DNA of 15,114 nucleotides from Actinomycetes bacterium (GCA_023423475.1 JAFAFN010000152.1:1-15114), one strand, 5' to 3'. Shown: positions 6,953 to 12,941, numbered from the stretch's first letter. Made by a program: numbers and translations. Notes: generated by a model from the sequence alone, not told the origin.

Positions 6953-7339
6953 TTATTTTTGGCAAAATGAATTTATCAGGCTTTCTCCAATAGAATCAGG
7001 AACTACATAATTCATTTCTATTTCATAACTTTTTAGAGTAAAGCTATTTACTAATTTTCCATTCTTAGTGTAAGTATTCTTTTGAATAATACCTATTTGT
7101 CTTTCATCACAATCATATTTCCATAAACTTAAATGATAGCCGTCGATTGTCTTCTTTATATCTTTATCAAAGTAAATAGTTTCTTGAGATTCTGCTTTTG
7201 TCCAAGCTGTTTTTTCAGTATTTTGTTTAAAAAAGTATTTTGTATTATCAGCTCCAGTTTCTATAAAAATCCATTCATTATTTTGAGCAATTAAATTTGA
7301 ACTACAAATTAGAAAAAAAGATAAGAAAAATATTTTCAT
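6953..7339 (-). CDS. Secreted Adhesin_E-like protein
   Basis: A 128-residue protein with a signal peptide (MKIFFLSFFLICSSNLIAQ, cleavage likely after Ala18). The mature part has one domain with the pattern of the surface-adhesin protein E family: WKYDCDERQIGIIQKNTY, then SIGESLINSFCQK at the end, where the two Cys can form a disulfide. In Haemophilus the family includes a host-protein-binding adhesin, but the Bacteroidota members are uncharacterised, so binding is not implied. Single gene of its module; stop 7 nt from site 7 and start 37 nt from site 8. The family match is from memory of the motif and only moderately sure. Confidence 0.75.
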   Translation of the reverse strand: MKIFFLSFFLICSSNLIAQNNEWIFIETGADNTKYFFKQNTEKTAWTKAESQETIYFDKDIKKTIDGYHLSLWKYDCDERQIGIIQKNTYTKNGKLVNSFTLKSYEIEMNYVVPDSIGESLINSFCQK

Positions 7340-7376
7340 TTTTTAATTATTTATTTTGTATTAGTTTTGGTAGCAT

Positions 7377-7576
7377 TTCTGCTAACGGAAAAAGTATTGG
7401 CGAAGTGCGGGCTGGATTGGACAAAAAGTTCAATTCAGAACCGAGCGTAGCCGATGCTTTTTTCGGATTGTTAAATTACAAAAATAATCAATACGGAAAA
7501 GCAATCGGCGGATAAATGCTACAAATCTTTCAACTTGCGTTTCACCCCGCATTTTGCCAATACACTGTTAGCGGAA
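7377..7576 (-). repeat. attC-like site 8
   Basis: A 200-bp repeat. Left box TTCTGCTAAC (7377-7386), arm GTATTGGCGAAGTGCGGG; right arm CCCGCATTTTGCCAATAC, right box GTTAGCGGAA (7567-7576). This is the cleanest long-class site: 16 Watson-Crick and 2 G·T pairs in the main stem on the plus strand, linkers of 7 and 3 nt. On the minus strand the two wobbles become C·A mismatches, so the strand opposite the genes folds better. Confidence 0.8.
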
Positions 7577-7586
7577 GTCCTTATTT

Positions 7587-7943
7587 TCAGTATGCTTGAA
7601 TTAAAACTTCTGATGGAATATGTAATTTTTCTGTCAGTTTACGAATCATATCCAAAGATAACCTTCGCTTTTTATTCAAAATTTCGCTAGCTCTACTTTT
7701 TAATCCAATCACTTCAGCTAAATCATTTTGAGAATAATTCAACTGTTCCATTCTGAATTTAATTGCTTCAATTGGATCTGGAAGTTCAATAGGAAAGTGT
7801 TCATCTTCATATTTTTCTAGTAAAATTCCCAAAATTTCCAATTCATCACCTTCTTTTGTTCCTGGCTTTGCATCAAAAATTAATTCAAGTCTTTCCAAAG
7901 CTTGAAAATAGTCTTGTTCTGTTTTTATTGGTTTTAATTTCAT
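7587..7943 (-). CDS. higA: HigA-type antitoxin
   Basis: A 118-residue transcriptional regulator. The N-terminal half (1-60) is the toxin-binding region typical of long HigA proteins (TEQDYFQALERLELIFDAKPGTKEGDELEIL). Residues about 66-115 form a lambda-repressor-type helix-turn-helix: RMEQLNYSQNDLAEVIGLKS, then a recognition helix RASEILNKKRRLS. It neutralises HigB and should repress its own operon. It follows the toxin gene with a 5-nt gap, the toxin-first order of higBA loci. A 15-nt palindrome upstream of higB is a good operator candidate. Confidence 0.9.
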   Translation of the reverse strand: MKLKPIKTEQDYFQALERLELIFDAKPGTKEGDELEILGILLEKYEDEHFPIELPDPIEAIKFRMEQLNYSQNDLAEVIGLKSRASEILNKKRRLSLDMIRKLTEKLHIPSEVLIQAY

Positions 7944-7948
7944 CTTCT

Positions 7949-8242
7949 TTAAATTTTATTTGCGTCTATTTTATCATATTCAGCATGAGTTCCGATAAAT
8001 CGAATCCACATCATTTGATAACTAAAATTAATCTTCGCAATTAAACGATAATTATTTCCCTTTATGTTAAAACAAACTCTGTTATCTTCTAAAATACTTG
8101 CACTTGGATATTCATTTTTTAATTCATTTAAATTTTTCCAAGTTCCTTTATCAGCCTCTTGATACCACGATTTCAGTTGTTGTTCACAATCAGAATGTTT
8201 TTCCCAAAACTCACGTAATATTTTCTTTGCTATAACTCTCAA
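7949..8242 (-). CDS. higB: HigB-type toxin, RelE-superfamily mRNA interferase
   Basis: A 97-residue protein of the HigB family, beginning MRVIAKKILREFWEKHSDCEQQLKSWYQEA and continuing with NNYRLIAKINF, the RelE-like core strand with Arg, and IRFIGTHAEYDKI at the end, the conserved GTHxEYD segment. Members cleave mRNA on the ribosome. The start is TTG (8240-8242), chosen because the family begins MR(V/I)IAKK exactly here and no ATG is suitable. It lies 7-9 nt after a predicted transcription start, so the mRNA may be nearly leaderless. Toxin-antitoxin cassettes are a hallmark of chromosomal integrons, where they may stabilise arrays. Confidence 0.92.
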   Translation of the reverse strand: MRVIAKKILREFWEKHSDCEQQLKSWYQEADKGTWKNLNELKNEYPSASILEDNRVCFNIKGNNYRLIAKINFSYQMMWIRFIGTHAEYDKIDANKI

Positions 8243-8257
8243 TTATTTTTCTTTTGT

Positions 8258-8288
8258 CAAATATAGAAATTAATTCCCAAATTGGGAA
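8258..8288 (-). promoter_or_regulatory. Promoter and operator candidate of higBA
   Basis: Read on the minus strand, TATATTTG (8258-8265) matches the Bacteroidota -7 consensus TAnnTTTG. A TTTC 20 nt further upstream could be the -33 element. Between them lies the palindrome TTCCCAA-A-TTGGGAA (8274-8288), with 7-bp perfect arms around a single base. It fits a HigA operator that would block RNA polymerase. This is the only module in the array with a clear own promoter. Seen in sequence; function inferred. Confidence 0.6.
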
Positions 8289-8328
8289 ATTGTTTTTGAA
8301 ATTTTTTACTGAATGATCTGGATAGGAT

Positions 8329-8524
8329 TGCAGATAACGATTGGGTATTTGCGAAGGACGGGAGTTTTACTCCTGAATTTTCTGCTAAGAAAAACATCTA
8401 GCAAAAACCGTTTCTTTTCCGAAAATACTAAATTTTGTAAAAGAAATGGTTTTTTGCGGTTAAAAAGGTGGAGTAGTACAACTTTACCTAAATCCCGTCT
8501 TTCGTAAATACCTTGTTGGCAGAA
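8329..8524 (-). repeat. attC-like site 9 (divergent sequence, same structure)
   Basis: A 196-bp repeat. Left box TGCAGATAAC (8329-8338), arm GGTATTTGCGAAGGACGGGA; right arm TCCCGTCTTTCGTAAATACC, right box GTTGGCAGAA (8515-8524). The stem is 20 positions with two G·T on the plus strand and no mismatch. The interior shares little with the other sites but forms its own hairpins: GGAGT-TTT-ACTCC (8361-8373) and a long one, GCAAAAACCGTTTCTTTT (8401-8418) with AAAAGAAATGGTTTTTTGC (8439-8457). Linkers are 5 and 2 nt. Confidence 0.7.
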
Positions 8525-8531
8525 GTGGTTT

Positions 8532-9101
8532 TTATTGTTTGTTGAATATTAAACCTTTTGTATAAGGTAAATATACTTTAATATCTGGATTACCAGGGCA
8601 TAGTTTCTCTGTTAAATCTGAACCATTGGGTTTATAATGCCATGAAATTTGATTAGCATTTACCTTATTAAGAGTTACACCTCCCCATCCTACATCACAA
8701 TTTGTTCCAGAGTAGAAGAATTCGGCATTCCCATTTGGATGAATTCCAATACTTTGTAGTTCATTTTTAGTGTCATTTATGTTTTTTGTATCCTGTAGAA
8801 CATTTCCATATGAATCTTTCACAATAAACTTTATATCTAAAATATCTGAAAAATAGCTTTTACCTGTACTTTTTTCCAAATGATCTTCAATTTTTGTAAT
8901 ATATAAAGTAGTTTCTCTGTTATTAAAATTAGCTTTATAAATTCCTATAAATGGCTCTAATTGATTATTTAAGTCTTTTAAATGAGCATTTGCAGGAATG
9001 TCATCTAAAAATGTATTAAGGGGTAAAATCTGTTGTGCTCTACAAGAGATAACCGATATAATTACTAATAATACTGATATTTTTTTTGTAATATTTTTCA
9101 T
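8532..9101 (-). CDS. DUF6705-like lipoprotein
   Basis: A 189-residue lipoprotein. The start at 9099-9101 is preferred over a longer frame beginning at 9131, because it gives a normal lipoprotein signal (MKNITKKISVLLVIISVISC, lipidation at Cys20) and a 13-nt gap from the upstream gene instead of an overlap. After the Cys come RAQQILPLNTFLDD, an LEPFIGIYKANF segment, then a beta-rich domain with GTNCDVGWGGVTL and NQISWHYKP. This resembles the DUF6705 family of Flavobacteria (recollection, moderate). It would face the periplasm or cell surface. Second gene of its module; stop 8 nt from site 9. Confidence 0.8.
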   Translation of the reverse strand: MKNITKKISVLLVIISVISCRAQQILPLNTFLDDIPANAHLKDLNNQLEPFIGIYKANFNNRETTLYITKIEDHLEKSTGKSYFSDILDIKFIVKDSYGNVLQDTKNINDTKNELQSIGIHPNGNAEFFYSGTNCDVGWGGVTLNKVNANQISWHYKPNGSDLTEKLCPGNPDIKVYLPYTKGLIFNKQ

Positions 9102-9114
9102 AATAATTTTGTTT

Positions 9115-10581
9115 TTATGGACAAGGCACATCAGTTATTGTGCCATCTGTGTTTTGATAAATATTTTTTACGTTTCCGCCCTCTTCAATTCTTTGCAATG
9201 TAATATCATTTTTGTCAATTCCCATTTTTACTAACATCAAAAATATTAATTTTTCTAATCCTTTATTATTTAATGTTGTACCATTATCTGAATATCCTAA
9301 TGTTAAAACTAAAGAATACTGTAATTTTTGATAATCTTTTGCGAGTTCTATAAAATTATAATTAGAGTTATAGAAGATGTTTGCGGCATCTTGCATCGTT
9401 CCGTTATAGCGGATAATATGGTGGAAATATCGATATCCATTAACACAGCCATTGGCTGTTCCTGTACATGGTTCAGAACCAATAGCACCTACAAAGGCAT
9501 CATTAGTTGGTGTACCACTCTGAAGACTTACAACTCCTTCAAATAAATTATAAATATCCTTTGCAGAATGTATGGGAATTCCATCTGGTGGATGATTGTG
9601 GTGTTTTCCTTTGTACCCAACCATTGTTCCAAGTTTTATACTCATTTCTTCTCCTACTTTTACTGGGGTTGGTGTTCCATCATAAGCTACTTTAAATCCT
9701 AATTCTCCAGGAGTTGTTGTGTCTTTAGACTTATCTTTTAAAGAGTCTATTTTAGGCTGTACAACTGGGTCTTCCAACATTTTTTTAGTTTTCTCGCAAG
9801 GAGTTTGAATAGGATCACCATCAGGAGTTATTAAAACACCAGGATTTCCACCTACGCCTGGATCTGGGTTGGGGGTAAATGTCCAATCACCATCTCCACC
9901 ACCAACACTTCCACTTCCACTGCTCATTGTTCCGCCTCCTCCTGAAGAACCACCGCTACCTCCTGAACTTCCGCCACCACCACTACAAACTTCAAAATGT
10001 AAATGCCATGAACCACCAAAACCATTGCAATGTTCAGGACCATCATACTTGTGTACGTTCCCATCATCACATGGAACCACAACAACTAACTCATAGCAGT
10101 TTCCAGATTTACCCTCAATATTTTCTTTAGAAGAATGGAGCACTTCATAGGATCCTGTAAATTTACTAGTCAATCCGAGTGTATATTCATTGCTGGGTAT
10201 GTATTTAACAATAGTATGTGTAAAAATATCGTTTGTCTTTTGTAGATATAAATTATAAAATGCATTATTGTTTTCATCTAAAGATTCGATAGGATAAACT
10301 CGCATAGAATAAGAAAAGTTTCCATTCGAATTTTTTATTTCAATTATTTTGGTTGAATCAATTTGGAATTGTTCATATGTCTTTTTGTTTTTTGATGATT
10401 TGATTTTTAGTATATCGGGTTCAATTTCACCAATTTTTGAAATAAGTTCTAAGTAATCAATTTGTTTTTGAATTCCAGTTTCATTTCTGTGTTCATCAAT
10501 TGTGTTTGCTTCTTGTCTACAACTATGGATGATAAATCCAACAATAAATAGACTAAAGAAAAATAGAATGATTTTCTTCAT
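9115..10581 (-). CDS. Gly-rich lipoprotein with C-terminal HxHP (JAB/JAMM-like) motif
   Basis: A 488-residue lipoprotein: signal MKKIILFFFSLFIVGFIIHSC with lipidated Cys21. Residues about 25-155 form an N-terminal beta-rich domain. Residues 160-200 are Cys-rich (CYELVVVVPC, EHCNGFGGSWHLHFEVC). A Gly/Ser linker spans about 200-232, followed by Pro/Gly-rich sequence. The C-terminal domain contains KHHNHPPDGIPIHSAKD (His328, His330, Ser339, Asp342), like the JAMM metalloprotease HxH..SxxD signature but with 8 rather than 7 residues between the second His and Ser, so catalytic activity is uncertain. Related domains occur at the ends of Bacteroidota surface or effector-like proteins. It is the first and largest gene of its module, upstream of the DUF6705-like lipoprotein. 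Confidence 0.8.
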   Translation of the reverse strand: MKKIILFFFSLFIVGFIIHSCRQEANTIDEHRNETGIQKQIDYLELISKIGEIEPDILKIKSSKNKKTYEQFQIDSTKIIEIKNSNGNFSYSMRVYPIESLDENNNAFYNLYLQKTNDIFTHTIVKYIPSNEYTLGLTSKFTGSYEVLHSSKENIEGKSGNCYELVVVVPCDDGNVHKYDGPEHCNGFGGSWHLHFEVCSGGGGSSGGSGGSSGGGGTMSSGSGSVGGGDGDWTFTPNPDPGVGGNPGVLITPDGDPIQTPCEKTKKMLEDPVVQPKIDSLKDKSKDTTTPGELGFKVAYDGTPTPVKVGEEMSIKLGTMVGYKGKHHNHPPDGIPIHSAKDIYNLFEGVVSLQSGTPTNDAFVGAIGSEPCTGTANGCVNGYRYFHHIIRYNGTMQDAANIFYNSNYNFIELAKDYQKLQYSLVLTLGYSDNGTTLNNKGLEKLIFLMLVKMGIDKNDITLQRIEEGGNVKNIYQNTDGTITDVPCP

Positions 10582-10658
10582 ACGATTTGTGTTTTTGTTA
10601 AATTAATACTTTTTTCTGTTGTTCGAAAAGGTATTGTTCTTTTATATTTTTTCACCAT

Positions 10659-10733
10659 TTCTGCCAACGGTTTGGGGCTTTGCGAAGTGGCGGAAAATCG
10701 AAGCGGAAAGTTTCGATTTAGACGGAACGTAGT
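10659..10733 (-). repeat. attC-like site 10, truncated by the IS element
   Basis: Only the left half remains: box TTCTGCCAAC (10659-10668), arm GGGCTTTGCGAAGTGGCGG, then GAAAATCGAAGCGGAAAGTTTC and GACGGAACGTAGT up to the IS boundary at 10733. The arm combines the G-rich outer part with the inner part of site 3. The complementary right arm and right box are missing. The left box matches the right box of site 9 over 15 positions across the lipoprotein module, apart from one G/A difference. Confidence 0.75.
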
Positions 10734-10802
10734 TGTAAGCTCCCCCAAAAAAAGTACAGTTTAAAAAGAGAAAAATTATTAATTTTAAACTAAACTGTAA
10801 TT

Positions 10803-11069
10803 ATGAAGAGTAGTAAATTTAGTCCTACTCAAATCTCGAAGATCCTTCAAGAATTTGAATCTGGAAAAGATATTAATACAATTGTTAGAGAACATGGAGT
10901 TAGCAAAGCTACGTTTTATAAGTGGCGTCAACGCTACGGTGGCATGGAAGCAAGTGAATTAAAGAAAATAAAGGCCCTTGAAGAAGAAAACGCCAAACTC
11001 AAACGGATGTATGCTAATTTGGCTTTAGAATTAGACATGGCTAAATACATCATTGAAAAAAAGCTTTAA
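10803..11069 (+). CDS. IS3-family transposase OrfA
   Basis: An 88-residue protein, the usual OrfA length. Residues 5-50 form the HTH_Tnp_1 helix-turn-helix ([16 protein letters not shown], then [20 protein letters not shown]) that binds the IS ends. Residues 52-88 form a leucine-zipper-like coiled coil ([20 protein letters not shown]) for multimerisation. The 3' end GAAAAAAAGCTTTAA contains A7G (11056-11063), where a -1 slip would fuse it to OrfB as the active OrfAB transposase. OrfA alone usually regulates. Codon use fits the host. Confidence 0.95.
   Translation: MKSSKFSPTQISKILQEFESGKDINTIVREHGVSKATFYKWRQRYGGMEASELKKIKALEEENAKLKRMYANLALELDMAKYIIEKKL
11056..11063 (+). promoter_or_regulatory. 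Programmed -1 frameshift site of the IS
   Basis: AAAAAAAG immediately before the OrfA stop. Slipping back one base puts the ribosome in the OrfB frame, which reads on as [23 protein letters not shown]. This is the normal mechanism for making OrfAB in the IS3 family. Confidence 0.75.
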
Positions 11070-11104
11070 AGCCTTGCCATAAAAGAGCTATCATAAAAGA
11101 TGTT

Positions 11105-11944
11105 TTGACCAAATATCCAAAAGGCAAAAGCAAGGCTTGCCGTATTTTACAGACTAGTCGAAGTAGTTTAGTGTATCAATCCATCAAAAATGATTCTGAT
11201 TTAATTCAGAGCTTAGAGAAATTTGCTCAAGATCATCCCAGAGAAGGTTTTTGGAAGTACTATTATCGCCTTCGAAATGATGGAAATAAAGTAAATCATA
11301 AGCGATTACATAGAGTTTACAAACAAATAGGCCTTGCTCATCGCAGAAAGACTAAAAAGCGCTTACCGCAGCGAGTTAAAGAAACTATTGAAATTCCTGA
11401 AAGTTTTACCCATACTTGGAGTATTGATTTTATGAGTGATAGTTTAACCAACGGAAGAAAGTTCCGAAGCTTTAATGTTATTAATGATTTTAATAGAGAA
11501 GTATTATTTATAGAAACTGATTATTCACTCAAAAGCAGCAGAGTTATTTGGGTTTTAAAACACCTTGTAAACAAACACGGAAAACCAAAACGAATAAGAA
11601 TGGATAATGGACCCGAATTTATTGCTAAATTAGCACAAGATTGGAGCCAGGTGATGGAAATTGAATTTAAATACACCCAACCAGGTAAACCAACACAAAA
11701 CGCTTTAATAGAGCGTTTTAATAAAAGTTATCGTGAAAACGTACTCGATGCATATTTGTTCGATAGCATTGACCAAGTCAGAGAAATAAGCGACAAATGG
11801 GTTACCGATTATAATTACCACAGACCACACGATTCCCTAGAGGGTATTAGTCCGGTGAACTATAAAATAAAGAAAGAAAAAACAGCTGAAGGGCTTCGTT
11901 TCGCTACGGCTACGCCTTCGCCTCACTTAGCCCTTCAGCTGTGA
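11105..11944 (+). CDS. IS3-family transposase OrfB (DDE integrase core)
   Basis: 279 residues from a TTG at 11105; in the fusion it would be entered from the slip site at about 11063. It has the HTH_21-like segment (HPREGFWKYYYRLRNDG, then NHKRLHRVYKQIGL) followed by an rve integrase core. The catalytic triad is complete: Asp108 in SIDFMSD, Asp167 in MDNGPEF and Glu203 in NALIERFN, with the D(35)E spacing of the family. The GKPTQNALIERFNKSYRENV motif is typical of the IS407/IS2-like groups. No frameshift or stop interrupts it, so the element looks intact. Confidence 0.95.
   Translation: MTKYPKGKSKACRILQTSRSSLVYQSIKNDSDLIQSLEKFAQDHPREGFWKYYYRLRNDGNKVNHKRLHRVYKQIGLAHRRKTKKRLPQRVKETIEIPESFTHTWSIDFMSDSLTNGRKFRSFNVINDFNREVLFIETDYSLKSSRVIWVLKHLVNKHGKPKRIRMDNGPEFIAKLAQDWSQVMEIEFKYTQPGKPTQNALIERFNKSYRENVLDAYLFDSIDQVREISDKWVTDYNYHRPHDSLEGISPVNYKIKKEKTAEGLRFATATPSPHLALQL
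11882..11942. terminator. Large hairpin at the 3' end of OrfB
   Basis: A perfect 14-bp inverted repeat, ACAGCTGAAGGGCT (11882-11895) and AGCCCTTCAGCTGT (11929-11942), around a 33-nt loop. It covers the last codons and the stop of OrfB. It may act as a transcription terminator, perhaps in both directions; the T-rich run on the + side is weak. It could also restrict read-through into the transposase from outside. Confidence 0.5.
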
Positions 11945-11995
11945 TAAGCTATGTATTATATTGTATAATTTTAACCTGTACTAAAAAGGGGAAGC

Positions 11996-12727
11996 CTACA
12001 CTTTTAATTTGTCTGAAATTAAATTGTAATTAAATTCATAAATTGTCTGCGAATAGGTTTCGTATTCATCCATTTTTGAATATTGAGGAACTAAATTAGT
12101 TTTTTCAAGGTACGAGAATGCACTACTTGTTAATGCGAAGTAATTTAGCCATTTTTGTTTTCCCTCGTTAAATTTTAATTGAGTATTTAAGTATGTTCCC
12201 ATAATTTCAACAGCTGTTGCCCAAGCGTGTTGTACCAATGTTCTAACTTGTACTTCAATAAGCAAGCCATCTAACTCTTTGTTAACTGAGTCATTGTTTT
12301 TAAAAATTAAATGAAAACTTCTATATCCACTTGATTTAGGTTCAGTTATGTAATCGTCTTCTAACTTATGTTCATAGCTAAATTTATTTGATTTTAATAT
12401 TTTAACCAGTTTCTTAACTTTAAACATTGAATCTACAATTATTCTTAATCCTGCAATATCTTGCATAGAATTGAGTTGAATATGATTTAGTCTTCTTAAT
12501 TTTCGAACAATTGAAGGTGTTCTTTTTAATCTTTTAGCAATTATTGCGTTTTTGTCAACTTCTAATGCGATATGTAATATTTTGTCTTCAAATTCTTCGA
12601 GAATTTGCCCATGAATAGATCTCCAATAAGTTAGTGAATTTATAGCTTCATCTTGTTCTTCTTTGCTTGGAACTTCTTTTGATTTAAAAACTTTACCAGC
12701 TTTTTTAATTTGGTTTCTAGTATACAT
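11996..12727 (-). CDS. RelA/SpoT-domain protein, 3' end truncated by the IS
   Basis: 243 residues with a RelA/SpoT nucleotidyltransferase domain: MQDIAGLRIIVDS (Asp90, Arg95), EDDYITEPKSSGYRSFHLIF (about 123-142), LLIEVQVRTLVQHAWATAVEI (about 155-175, with the E-V-Q-V-R strand). The family makes (p)ppGpp-type alarmones or, in toxic members, modifies other nucleotides or tRNA. Homologues with this VQHAWATAVE core are usually longer, about 340-400 residues from memory. Here the last codon and the TAG stop (11996-11998) come from the IS terminal sequence, so the C-terminal part is missing; activity is uncertain. Start ATG 12725-12727 sits 16 nt from site 11. Confidence 0.85.
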   Translation of the reverse strand: MYTRNQIKKAGKVFKSKEVPSKEEQDEAINSLTYWRSIHGQILEEFEDKILHIALEVDKNAIIAKRLKRTPSIVRKLRRLNHIQLNSMQDIAGLRIIVDSMFKVKKLVKILKSNKFSYEHKLEDDYITEPKSSGYRSFHLIFKNNDSVNKELDGLLIEVQVRTLVQHAWATAVEIMGTYLNTQLKFNEGKQKWLNYFALTSSAFSYLEKTNLVPQYSKMDEYETYSQTIYEFNYNLISDKLKV

Positions 12728-12743
12728 ATTGTTGGAGAAAAAT

Positions 12744-12941
12744 TTCGTATAACGAAAAAGTATTGGCGAAGTGCGGGATAAATTGAACGAAAGTTCAAGT
12801 TCAGACCAATCGTAGTCAATATTTTTTCAATGGAACTAAGTTAAACAAAAATGTGGAATTGGAAAATATTGGCGTCTAAATATTACAAAAAGTTCAACTT
12901 TGAATTTAACCCCGCATTTTGCCAATACAATGTTATATGCA
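12744..12941 (-). repeat. attC-like site 11
   Basis: A 198-bp repeat. Left box TTCGTATAAC (12744-12753), arm GTATTGGCGAAGTGCGGG; right arm CCCGCATTTTGCCAATAC, right box GTTATATGCA (12932-12941). Linkers are 6 and 3 nt. The left box should match the right box of the destroyed part of site 10. No partner for its own right box is seen in the rest of the window, so the array either ends here or the next site lies beyond the edge or was lost. Confidence 0.75.

Larger units (their letters stand above)
10734..12000 (+). mobile_element. IS3-family (IS407-like group) insertion sequence
   Basis: About 1267 bp. The left end TGTAAGCTCCCCC and the right end (minus strand TGTAGGCTTCCCC) are imperfect terminal inverted repeats starting TG and ending CA, extending into AGTACAG(T/G)TTAAAA. 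It encodes OrfA and OrfB in overlapping -1 frames with an A7G slip site. It points opposite to the cassettes. No 3-4 bp target duplication is visible (left TAGT, right CTTT), and the flanks belong to the middle of a repeat and the middle of a gene, so the adjacent DNA has been deleted. Confidence 0.9.
112..12941 (-). mobile_element. Integron-like gene-cassette array (no integrase in window)
   Basis: Ten gene modules on the minus strand alternate with eleven structured repeats of the same architecture. Inferred cassette limits, cutting at G^TT in the gene orientation, fall at about 121, 1755, 2339, 3374, 4603, 5371, 6756, 7386, 8338, 10668 and 12753. Module sizes run from about 0.6 to 2.3 kb. 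Each module is gene(s), stop codon, then a repeat within 5-35 nt (in the first, the stop lies inside the repeat). Cargo is unrelated from module to module: nucleases, toxin-antitoxin, RelA/SpoT-like, secreted proteins. This is the profile of chromosomal integron cassettes. The integron assignment is inference; no integrase or attI is visible. Confidence 0.7.

Noticed and set aside
7297..7515. A plus-strand reading frame of 72 codons through site 8
   Set aside because: It lies across the repeat and the start of the secreted-protein gene on the other strand; similar frames arise in other copies of the repeat.
8532..9131. Longer start (9131) for the DUF6705-like lipoprotein
   Set aside because: It would put ten polar residues before the signal peptide and overlap the upstream gene; the ATG at 9101 gives a normal lipoprotein signal.
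9869..10130. Two plus-strand frames encoding Pro-rich and His-rich proteins
   Set aside because: They are the antisense of the Gly/Ser linker of the lipoprotein at 9115-10581 and have no start context or homology-like features.
10728..12004. Target-site duplication of the IS3 element
   Set aside because: The 3-4 bases on each side differ under either choice of IS end, so no duplication can be claimed.
112..12941. Repeats as MITEs (miniature transposons) inserted between genes
   Set aside because: Terminal boxes of one repeat often do not match each other, no target duplications flank them, there is exactly one per gene module, and boxes match across genes instead.
112..12941. CRISPR array
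   Set aside because: Repeats are long, variable and palindromic, and the spacers are whole genes; no cas gene is seen.
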